The translations under genes were made by a program, and so were the position numbers. From JAJEAO01 sp963667635 (lineage in GTDB: Bacteria; Acidobacteriota; Vicinamibacteria; Marinacidobacterales; Marinacidobacteraceae), in the NCBI GenBank assembly GCA_965232015.1, contig OZ246946.1, positions 930,001 to 994,000 on the forward strand: a stretch of DNA of 64,000 nucleotides, in the 5' to 3' direction. Positions 57,596-64,000 of the stretch are shown here, in pieces. Below the pieces are notes generated by a model. The model saw only the letters and a program-made list of their open reading frames with translations. It did no database searches and was not told the origin of the DNA. Each line of letters begins with the position of its first letter. Position 1 is the stretch's first letter.

Positions 57596-58399
57596 TCAGG
57601 CCGACGGCGCAGGTGCGGACGGCGTCGCTCCGGCGGGCGCCGGGGCGTCGGCGTCCGACGGGGAGGCCGCCTCGTCGGTCTCGTCGTCCCCGGACCCGAA
57701 CGGCGTGAGTCCGCGAAGCTGACGACCATCCTCGAAGGCGCTCGCCATCCGCGATGCGAACAGGCTGATCGCGCGCAGGGCGTCGTCATTTCCGGGGATC
57801 ACGTAGTCGATCAGATCGGGATCGCAGTCGGTGTCCACGATCGCCACGATCGGGATCTTCAGCTTCCGGGCCTCGCGGACGGCGATCATCTCGTTCTTCG
57901 GATCAATCACGCAGACCGCGTCGGGCAGCTTTTCCATCTTCTCGATCCCGGCGAGCGTCTTCTCCATGCGGCGGCGACGCTTCTCGAGCCGGGACCACGC
58001 CTTGTTTGAGAGGCCCCGCTGGCCGTCGCTCTCGGTGAGTTCGCGCAGCTCCTGGAACTTGGCGATGCTCTTGCGGATCGTGGCGAAATTGGTGAGCAGG
58101 CCACCGAGCCAGCGGTGGTTCACGTAGAACGCATCCACGCGCGACGCCTCGGCGGCCACAACTTCCTGCGCTTGGCGCTTGGTTCCGACGAACAGGACGG
58201 TCTTGCCCTCGGCGCCCAGCTTCGAGATGAAGTGGATCGCGTCCCGGAACAGGGGCAGGGTCTGGTTCAGGTCCACGATGTGGATCCCGCTCCGCGAGCC
58301 GTAGATGTACGGCCGCATGCGGGGGTTCCACCACTTGGTCTCGTGGCCGAAATGGAGACCTGCTTCAAGCAGGTCCCTCATGGTGACGGTGGCTGCCAT
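57596..58399 (-). CDS. rpsB: 30S ribosomal protein S2
   Basis: The 267-aa protein has the S2 hallmarks MRDLLEAGLHFGHETKWWNP, IHIVDLNQTLPLF, FVGTKRQAQEVV, NHRWLGGLLTNFATI and IPGNDDALRAI. About 35 acidic/Ala-Pro residues extend the C terminus past the conserved fold. It is located 15 bp after the small HRQP-repeat frame and heads the tsf-pyrH-frr set. Confidence 0.97.
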   Translation of the reverse strand: MAATVTMRDLLEAGLHFGHETKWWNPRMRPYIYGSRSGIHIVDLNQTLPLFRDAIHFISKLGAEGKTVLFVGTKRQAQEVVAAEASRVDAFYVNHRWLGGLLTNFATIRKSIAKFQELRELTESDGQRGLSNKAWSRLEKRRRRMEKTLAGIEKMEKLPDAVCVIDPKNEMIAVREARKLKIPIVAIVDTDCDPDLIDYVIPGNDDALRAISLFASRMASAFEDGRQLRGLTPFGSGDDETDEAASPSDADAPAPAGATPSAPAPSA

Positions 58400-58414
58400 G
58401 GGACTCCGACCCGC

Positions 58415-58570
58415 TCAGCGGCGGCGCATGAGCATCCCGGCCGCGTCCGGGCGATTCGGCTTCCGGGAGTGTTCCGGTGTGATACCGCTGTCCGGGGCCG
58501 GCATTCGATGGGGTTGGCGATGGGGTTGGCGATGGGGTTGGCGATGGGGTTGGCGATGGGCTTCGTGCAT
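58415..58570 (-). CDS. Possible 51-aa HRQP-repeat peptide between rpsI and rpsB
   Basis: ATG 58570 overlaps the rpsI stop (TGATG). The frame encodes MHEAHRQPHRQPHRQPHRQP and then a Pro/Arg-rich tail to a stop 15 bp before rpsB. The HRQP repeats come from a 12-bp tandem array, so the reading frame is preserved by the repeat unit. It could be a translation-coupling peptide, a basic RNA-binding peptide, or a chance frame in a leader region. Confidence 0.35.
   Translation of the reverse strand: MHEAHRQPHRQPHRQPHRQPHRMPAPDSGITPEHSRKPNRPDAAGMLMRRR
58507..58560. repeat. 12-bp tandem repeat (4.5 copies)
   Basis: GATGGGGTTGGC is repeated four and a half times without mismatch. The plus strand is G-rich with regular GGGG runs, so G-quadruplex formation is possible. 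It lies in the untranslated space between rpsI and rpsB. Confidence 0.9.
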
Positions 58571-58962
58571 CAGCGCTTCGAGTACTGGAAGCGCTTCCGG
58601 GCGCCGGGCTGGCCGTACTTCTTGCGTTCCTTCCGTCGGGCGTCGCGGGTGAGGAACCCGCGCCGCTTCAGCTCGGGCCGGAGACGGGAGTCGTTCTCGC
58701 TGAGCGCCCGGGCGATCCCGAGACGCACGGCGGCCGCCTGCCCCGAGAGGCCGCCGCCCTTGACGCGGGCGTCCACGTTCAGCGCCTTGCCCTGGTCGGT
58801 GGCGAGCAGCGGCTGCGTCACCAGGTTCCGATAGGTCTCGCGGGGGAAGTAGTCCTCGAGAGGCCGATGGTTCACCAGGACCTGCCCGTCCCCCTCCCGA
58901 AGGAAGACGCGGGCGATCGAGCACTTGCGCTTGCCGGTGCCGTAGGCGATGGGAGCGGGCAT
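58570..58962 (-). CDS. rpsI: 30S ribosomal protein S9
   Basis: The 130-aa protein has the S9 motifs YGTGKRKCSIARVFLREGDG, VNHRPLEDYFPRE, VKGGGLSGQAAAVRLGIARA and the C-terminal RKKYGQPGARKRFQYSKR, whose tail reaches the P site. ATG 58962 shares its first base with the last base of the rplM TGA. Confidence 0.97.
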   Translation of the reverse strand: MPAPIAYGTGKRKCSIARVFLREGDGQVLVNHRPLEDYFPRETYRNLVTQPLLATDQGKALNVDARVKGGGLSGQAAAVRLGIARALSENDSRLRPELKRRGFLTRDARRKERKKYGQPGARKRFQYSKR

Positions 58963-59420
58963 CAGGAAGCCTCCGCGAGCGACGCGGGAAGGGGCTCGGG
59001 CTGCTGCGCCGCGTGCGGGTGGTCCGCCCCGGCGTACACCTTGAGTTTCGAGAACTGGGCGCGCCCGAGCTTGCCCTTGGGCAGCATCCCGCGCACCGCG
59101 CTCTCGACGAGGCGCTCGGGATGGGCGCCGCGGATCTCGGCGGCGGTGCGCGACTTGAGTCCTCCCGGGCGACCACTCTGCCGGTAATAGACCTTCTGGT
59201 CTTCCTTGCGGCCGGTGAGGCGGACGCGACGGGCGTTCACGACGACGACGTGATCCCCGCAGTCGAGGAACGGAGTCCACGACGGCTTGTGCTTTCCGGC
59301 CAGAACCCGGGCGACCCGCGTCGCCAGTCGGCCGAGAACCTGATCCGCGGCGTCCACCAGGAACCAGTTCCGACGGATCTCGGACGCCCGAAGGAAGGTG
59401 GTGCTGGCGGAGCGGGACAA
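58962..59420 (-). CDS. rplM: 50S ribosomal protein L13
   Basis: The 152-aa protein shows the L13 motifs NWFLVDAADQVLGRLATRVA, LAGKHKPSWTPFLDCGDHVV, KVYYRQSGRPGG and GMLPKGKLGRAQFSKLKVY. TTG 59420 is the best start because homology begins ten residues in and CAGGA lies about ten bases upstream; no ATG is available nearby. A short Ala/Pro tail follows the conserved part. Confidence 0.94.
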   Translation of the reverse strand: MSRSASTTFLRASEIRRNWFLVDAADQVLGRLATRVARVLAGKHKPSWTPFLDCGDHVVVVNARRVRLTGRKEDQKVYYRQSGRPGGLKSRTAAEIRGAHPERLVESAVRGMLPKGKLGRAQFSKLKVYAGADHPHAAQQPEPLPASLAEAS

Positions 59421-59769
59421 GAGGGTCGGTCCTGAGAGGGTCGGGTCGGGAGGTCGGGTCGGAGGATTTCTGGTGCGGGGCGGTTGGTGTGGGCCGTGAT
59501 CGAGCCGCTCGGAATAAAGAAATACGGGCGGGTTCCCTTCCGGAGAGTTCCGATCTTGGTGCCGGAATTCGCGAAAGCGCGTCGCCGCCCGGGTGCGAAA
59601 GTCTAGTCTCCGGCCCATGGAGGGTCAAGCGCGTGTACGGGCCCACCCTTGTTGACAGAGAGAGGGATGGAGGGTGGCGGCCCGGGAACGGAGCGATGCC
59701 GAATACACTGCGGCGCCGGATGGCTCCAGACCCGGCGTGGCCGCTGCTTTCGGCTTGGGCGACGACGGC
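59421..59769. other. Divergent intergenic region with an orphan insertion-sequence end
   Basis: The gap between rplM (leftward) and the squalene/phytoene synthase gene (rightward) should hold the ribosomal operon promoter. Bases 59505-59525 are relatively AT-rich. At 59624-59667 there is a copy of the insertion-sequence terminus seen at 45196-45237. A GTG start at 59674 could extend the synthase gene leftwards into this region. Confidence 0.55.
59624..59667. mobile_element. Orphan end of the IS481-like element
   Basis: The stretch GTCAAGCGCGTGTACGGGCC and the following CACCCTTGTTGACAGAG match 45196-45232 with two mismatches. No transposase is nearby, so this is a solo terminus left by excision or deletion. 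Confidence 0.7.
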
Positions 59770-60876
59770 ATGACCCGGATCTCCCGCGCCGATGCGATCT
59801 GGCAGCGTCGCGCGCTGGACGGCGTCGCCCGGACGTTCGCCCTGACCGTGCGCCCGCTCCCGGGTCCGCTCCGGGACGCGGTCTCGAACCTCTACCTGCT
59901 GTGCCGGATCGCCGACACGATCGAGGACGATCCCGCTCTTTCGCAGGGGCAGCGGTCGGCGTTCGCCCGGCGCTGGGTGAGAGCGGTCGAAGGGCGGGAA
60001 GACGCCCCGTCGTTCGCGCGCGATCTCGCCCCTCGGCTCGCCGGCGCCCGATCCGATCGGGACCTCGTCGCCGCCGCGACCCGTCTCCTCGCCATCACTT
60101 CCGGCTTCGACGCCTCCGTGCGGGACGCCATGCGGCGGTGCGTCCGCATCATGGCCCACGGCATGGTGCGTTCGGCGCGGGATCGCGGCCGGGGCGGGCT
60201 CGCCGACCTCGAGGCGCTCAATCGCTATTGCTACGTCGTGGCGGGCGTCGTCGGGGAGACCCTCACCGCGCTCTACGTCGGCGCCTCCCCGGCGGTCGCC
60301 CGACGGCGTCGGGGGCTCGATCTCCGGGCGCGATCCTTCGGTCAGGGTCTTCAGATGGTCAACATCCTCAAGGACACCTGGGAAGACCGGCGGCGCGGCG
60401 TCTGCTGGTTGCCGCGCACCGTGTTCCAGCCTCACGGCGTGGATCTCGCCCGACTCGACGCCGAGGCGCCACCCCCCGGCTTCGCCGCCGGCATGGCCGA
60501 TCTCGTCGGGATCACCCGAGGCCACCTCGATGACGCGCTGGACTACGTCGTCCGGCTACCGCGCCGGGAGGTCGGGATCCGGTGGTCCTGCCTGTGGCCG
60601 CTCGCGCTTGCGGTGCTCACGCTCCGACGCATCCACCGCCGGCCCGATTTCCGATCGGGCGCGGAGGTGAAGATCTCCCGGAAAAGCGTTTACGGGGCGG
60701 TGGCCGTGAGCAGTCTCCTCGCGGGGTCGAATCGGGCGCTCGCCCTCCTCTACCGGGTGCTCACGCGCGGACTGCCGTGGCCGCCGGCCCCGACCGGATC
60801 GTCGCCGGCAGCGGACCGGTGGCCCTCCGGAACAGCCAACGGAGGAACCGGTCCCGACGGGCGAAAACGCCGGTGA
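59770..60876 (+). CDS. Squalene/phytoene synthase family protein, copy 1
   Basis: The 368-aa all-helical isoprenyl synthase condenses two prenyl diphosphates head to head. It has both Asp-rich motifs, RIADTIEDDP and LKDTWEDRRRG, plus YCYVVAGVVGETLTALY and QGLQMVNILKD. ATG 59770 is used; GTG 59674 would add 32 poorly conserved residues. The C terminus holds hydrophobic segments that may be a membrane anchor. No FAD-dependent HpnE or other hopanoid gene is visible. The 3' end overlaps that of the convergent paralogue by 116 bp. Confidence 0.87.
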   Translation: MTRISRADAIWQRRALDGVARTFALTVRPLPGPLRDAVSNLYLLCRIADTIEDDPALSQGQRSAFARRWVRAVEGREDAPSFARDLAPRLAGARSDRDLVAAATRLLAITSGFDASVRDAMRRCVRIMAHGMVRSARDRGRGGLADLEALNRYCYVVAGVVGETLTALYVGASPAVARRRRGLDLRARSFGQGLQMVNILKDTWEDRRRGVCWLPRTVFQPHGVDLARLDAEAPPPGFAAGMADLVGITRGHLDDALDYVVRLPRREVGIRWSCLWPLALAVLTLRRIHRRPDFRSGAEVKISRKSVYGAVAVSSLLAGSNRALALLYRVLTRGLPWPPAPTGSSPAADRWPSGTANGGTGPDGRKRR

Positions 60877-61861
60877 GCGCGACCATCGCCAGAACCGCGA
60901 CCCGGGAAACGCGCACCGTCGGCCGACCGGGGACCGAACCGGCGGCGTGGACCCGGCGCAGGAGCAGGACGGCGAGTCCGATGCCCCACAGCAGATGCCG
61001 GCGGATTCCGGCCTGGCGCTTCGGGATGAGCTGCGTGAAGCGAAGCGCGTCGTCGAGATGGCCGCGCGTGATCGCGAGGAGCCGGGCGAGGCCGGCGGCG
61101 AACCCGGGGTCATCGGTCCCCCGCTGGAGGTCGCGGAGGTCGAATCCCTCCGCCTCGAACACGTCGCGCGGGAGCCAGCAGGCGCCCCGAGCGTGGTCCC
61201 CGGCGATGTCCTTCAGGATGTTGGCCATCTGGAGACCCTGGCCGTGGGAAACGGCGAGAGCGAGCAGTTCTGCGCGCCGCCGGGCGACTCCGGGGGAATG
61301 GCCCGCGAACAGATCCACGAGCATCTCCCCGACCACCCCGGCGGCGAAATAGCAGTAGCGGTCGAGCTGTTCCAGCGTCGCGAGGCCCGCGCGACTCGCT
61401 CGCCTCTGGAAATCGTCCATCCCGCGGCACATGATGCGGAGGCAGCGCCCGACCGCGGCCCGATGTCGGGCGCCGAGACGGTCCGTGATGCGGAGCACCC
61501 GGGCTGCGTTCGCGGCGAGTTCGCGTTCCCCCCGCGCGGTTGCGGAGGAAAGCGCTCTCCGGAGATCGGACGCGAAGCTCCGGGCTCCCTCCCCGCCTTC
61601 CACCAGGCCCACGAGCCTCTTCCACATGCGGCGCTTCGCCGGGAGCGGGAGTTCGGGTTCGTCTTCGATCGTGTCCGCGAGCCGGCACAGCAGGTAGGCG
61701 TTTTCTACCCGCTCGCGCAGGCCCGCCGGCAGGACCGGGATCGTCAGGGCGTAGGTCCGGGAAACGGTCGGGAGGATCCGCGTCTGCCACGCGAGGTCGT
61801 CGCCGTCCGTCTGTCGCCCCGCGGCGCGCCGGTTCACCGCCGTCGGACCACGGGCTACCAC
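60761..61861 (-). CDS. Squalene/phytoene synthase family protein, copy 2
   Basis: The 366-aa paralogue of copy 1 shares the pattern TRILPTVSRTYALTIPVLPAG, RLADTIEDEPE, YCYFAAGVVGEMLVDLF and QGLQMANILKDIAGDHARG. The second Asp motif is altered (KDIAGDHARG, where copy 1 has KDTWEDRRRG) but keeps two acidic residues. GTG 61861 overlaps the stop of the upstream oxygenase gene; GTG 61837 is eight codons later. It could partner copy 1 as in the HpnC/HpnD pair of hopanoid pathways. Confidence 0.87.
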   Translation of the reverse strand: MVARGPTAVNRRAAGRQTDGDDLAWQTRILPTVSRTYALTIPVLPAGLRERVENAYLLCRLADTIEDEPELPLPAKRRMWKRLVGLVEGGEGARSFASDLRRALSSATARGERELAANAARVLRITDRLGARHRAAVGRCLRIMCRGMDDFQRRASRAGLATLEQLDRYCYFAAGVVGEMLVDLFAGHSPGVARRRAELLALAVSHGQGLQMANILKDIAGDHARGACWLPRDVFEAEGFDLRDLQRGTDDPGFAAGLARLLAITRGHLDDALRFTQLIPKRQAGIRRHLLWGIGLAVLLLRRVHAAGSVPGRPTVRVSRVAVLAMVALTGVFARRDRFLRWLFRRATGPLPATIRSGPAATAVRA

Positions 61862-63032
61862 CGCGGGATCTCGTCCGAATGCAGTTTGGGCGGCAGCGTG
61901 TAGGTCTCGAGCCTCTGCCTCAGTTGCGAGTGCTCCACGAGATCCGTGAAGCGTTGGGCCCGCACTCTTCTCTCCCATCCCGGGAACGGGCGGCGAATCC
62001 ACCTCCCGAGGCGTCGCTGCGTCCGCCGATAGGCGAGGACGCCCCGGGTGCGCTGGGCGGGGAATCCCAGCCGGTCGGCTCGCTCGTCCCCGATGAGCGC
62101 CCGGGAGATGCGGTACACGTGGAGGGCCAGCTTGTGCCGCTCGACCGGATCGGTCACTCCGATGACGACGGGCGCGGAGTTCACGAGGGCATGCGCCATG
62201 GCGCGGCCATCCCAATCCGGGAACGGCTCGCAGATTTCGCCGACCCGGAACAGGTCGAGGGCTTCGACCTCGTTCCGGAACAGGATCGTTTCGGGGACGC
62301 CCATGAGATGGGCGGAGTAGCGCCAGATCTGAACGAACGCCTCTCTCTGTTCGGGAGTCGGCGCGGCGCCGAGCCTCGTTGCCGCCTGGACCACCATCGC
62401 GGAGAAGTTGGCTGCGGCGAACGCCAGGTGGCCGCGTGGATCGGCACCCCGAGCTCGGCCTCGTCCCACCTCCCGGACCGACGGAGCTGGCGACGGACCT
62501 GGGCGTGGATTAGGCGGATTCGGACGCTGAGCTTCCACCCCTCGCCCTCTCGCTCCAGGCCCCCGGGAATGGTGATCTCGATGAGCTGTCGGATGTTCTG
62601 CCGGAGTCGGCGGACGCCGTGGTCGAGCAGGCGTCCGGTCTCGAAGAACGACAGGCTGATCAGCGTGCTGAACCCCCGGATGATGCTGGACCCGACGAGG
62701 CCTTCGATGTAGAGGTCGGAGTCGGCGTGGAACGCGCGGCACCCGGGATAGACCGCCCTCGAATCGAACCAGCCGGGCTCTTCGCCGACCAGCTCCATGA
62801 GTTCCCGTAGCGCTGCGGGCGCGGGGCGGAACCCGGCCGCGTCCCGCTCCATCCCGGCGGTGATCAGCGCGTGGATGCGGCGCTGCGGGAGGCCTTCCAG
62901 CGCCTCGATCGCGGCGTCCGCCGCCGGGTCACCCGCGGTGGTGTGCTCGACGTAGCGGGCCGCCAGTTCCGGGTCCGATCGTCGGGCTCTCTCGTAACCC
63001 GTTCGGTAGGCGGCGGGAATCGTGAAGCTCAC
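61855..63032 (-). pseudogene. MpaB/DUF2236-type oxygenase with a single-base frameshift
   Basis: The first frame from GTG 63032 (FTIPAAYRTGYERARRSDPE, DSDLYIEGLVGSSIIRGFST, SLSFFETGRLLDHGVRRLRQ, VRIRLIHAQVRRQL) is the front of an ER-bound-oxygenase mpaB-like, latex-clearing-protein-like haem enzyme. Near 62430-62440, within ATCCACGCGGCCACCTGG, one C appears to be missing. The other frame continues HLAFAAANFSAMVVQAATRL, WRYSAHLMGVPE and HVYRISRALIGDERADRLGF to the end. It may be a real mutation or an assembly error; with one base restored the protein is about 390 aa. Confidence 0.8.
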
Positions 63033-64000
63033 GTCCGGCGCTCCCTCAGCGCCTCGGTCGTCTTCCGTCCCTGCGGCTCGACCGGCGGCGACCGCCGCGA
63101 CCGCGATTCCACCCGGGCTCTCCATCGCTGTCCCAGGGGCTTCGCGGCATCGTCCAGGAGGCTGTAGAGCGCCGGCACGAGCAGGAGCGTGACCAGGGTG
63201 GCGAAGGCGACTCCGAACGCGAGCGAAACCGCCATCGGAATCAGGAACTGCGCCTGGATGCTCCGCTCGGCCATCAGCGGCGCCAGCCCGGCGCAGGTCG
63301 TCACCGAGGTGAGCATGATGGGACGAAAGCGGAGGGGGCCGGCGGCGAGAACGGCGTCCACCGTGGACATCCCGGCGCGGCGGTTCTGGTTGATGAAGTC
63401 GAGCAGGACGAGAGCGTCGTTCACCACGATGCCCACGAGCGGAACCATCCCGAAGAAGCTGGTGATGGAGAACGCCACTCCCATGACGACATGGCCGAAG
63501 ACGGCGCCGGCGAGGCCGAACGGGATGGCGGCCATGATGACGAAGGGCTGCGTCCACGAGGCCAGCGGGATCGCGAGGAGGGCGTAGATCAGAATCAGGG
63601 CGAACAGGACATTGTCCTGGAGCGCCGCGAAGGTCTCCGCCTGATCTCCGGCGAGCCCCGCGACCGAGAAGCGGAGGTCGGGAAAGCGCGCCTCGAGTTC
63701 GCGAAGGACCCGGTCCTCGATGTCCACCAGCAGCGCGCCTGCCGAGGCCACGTCCGGATTCACGACGGCGTGGACGGTGACAGCCCGTTGGCCGTCCACC
63801 CGGCGCACTTCGGCCAACCGGTCGGCGCGGGCGAGTCGGGCCACCTCGCCGATCCCGGTGACGCCGCCGTCGCCCCGCCGCACCCGGAGGCCGGTCACGT
63901 CCCCGGCGACGGTCCGGTCGGCCGCCGGGTAACGCAGCATCACCCGGATCTCGTCGCGTCCCCGCTGGATCCGCTGCACCTCCTCGCCGTGGAAGGCCTG
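63029..64000 (-). CDS. RND-family efflux transporter, C-terminal part (5' end outside window)
   Basis: The visible 323 residues run off the right edge. They comprise the second periplasmic part (DVTGLRVRRGDGGVTGIGEV, VRRVDGQRAVTVHAVVN) and the last six membrane helices of an AcrB/HAE1-type pump: LFALILIYALLAIPLASW, IPFGLAGAVFGHVVMG, FFGMVPLVGIVVNDALVLLD with the conserved GIVVND, and LTSVTTCAGLAPLM. It exports hydrophobic compounds with membrane-fusion and outer-membrane partners not seen here. Its TGA overlaps the GTG of the oxygenase gene. Confidence 0.93.
   Translation of the reverse strand, partial: QAFHGEEVQRIQRGRDEIRVMLRYPAADRTVAGDVTGLRVRRGDGGVTGIGEVARLARADRLAEVRRVDGQRAVTVHAVVNPDVASAGALLVDIEDRVLRELEARFPDLRFSVAGLAGDQAETFAALQDNVLFALILIYALLAIPLASWTQPFVIMAAIPFGLAGAVFGHVVMGVAFSITSFFGMVPLVGIVVNDALVLLDFINQNRRAGMSTVDAVLAAGPLRFRPIMLTSVTTCAGLAPLMAERSIQAQFLIPMAVSLAFGVAFATLVTLLLVPALYSLLDDAAKPLGQRWRARVESRSRRSPPVEPQGRKTTEALRERRT

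Noticed and set aside
59653..59682. Outward promoter from the TTGACA in the orphan insertion-sequence end.
   Set aside because: No TATAAT-like hexamer lies 16-18 bp downstream.
1..64000. tRNA, rRNA, riboswitch or other structured RNA genes.
   Set aside because: No cloverleaf, rRNA segment or known riboswitch core was recognised by eye; a covariance-model search would be needed to exclude them.

Overview
This is a very GC-rich, gene-dense chromosomal segment from a diderm bacterium. Evidence for an outer membrane is BamA, a Skp/OmpH chaperone, TonB-type proteins, LolC/E-LolD and an RND pump. Many secreted hydrolases (sortilin-type propeller, M28, S9, gamma-glutamyltransferase, LVIVD propeller), 4-base start/stop overlaps and GTG/TTG starts fit an Acidobacteriota- or Gemmatimonadota-like lineage. 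That placement is inference; no rRNA or tRNA gene was recognised.

1-21.4 kb: a truncated secreted propeller gene on the minus strand, then a long plus-strand run: clpC, bamA, skp-like, a FabZ-like hotdog protein, a TonB-like protein, a SpoIID-domain protein, a 53-aa membrane peptide, miaA, a secreted unknown and recG. An uncharacterised 393-aa protein (minus strand) lies between recG and rsmD. coaD, two PLP aminotransferases and a CaiB-type CoA-transferase follow.

21-32.6 kb: TonB-like protein and hpt; a convergent minus-strand nucleoside operon (membrane proteins, CNT transporter, purine nucleoside phosphorylase, small sensor-like protein); then plus-strand thiolase, enoyl-CoA hydratase, ribH, nusB, lysS, lolC/E and lolD.

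32.6-37.6 kb: an accessory scar. A higBA toxin-antitoxin module lies between perfect 40-bp direct repeats that copy the 3' end of an AlbA_2/RecG-like gene. Two copies of a 190-bp MITE with AATT target duplications interrupt higB and the AlbA_2 gene. A TauD-type dioxygenase, an M28 peptidase and a repeat-rich intergenic region follow.

37.6-46.7 kb: S9 peptidase, AAA+ ATPase, PPOX flavoprotein, then a nuclease-rich accessory cluster (PD-(D/E)XK nuclease with partner, frameshifted DUF6884 gene, ScoMcrA-head/GIY-YIG-like protein), a small secreted protein whose frame depends on a G9 tract, and an rve-type insertion sequence abutting a remnant of another transposase.

47-54.4 kb: gamma-glutamyltransferase, an Ig/LVIVD propeller protein, then the best candidate for an undescribed system: an AAA ATPase overlapping a DUF3226/TOPRIM-like protein (architecturally like OLD or PARIS), followed by a phosphatase-ADP-ribosylglycohydrolase fusion.

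54.4-64 kb: a minus-strand translation operon rplM-rpsI-(HRQP-repeat peptide)-rpsB-tsf-pyrH-frr-thrC; two convergent, 3'-overlapping squalene/phytoene synthase paralogues; a frameshifted MpaB/DUF2236 oxygenase; and the 3' part of an RND efflux gene running off the window.
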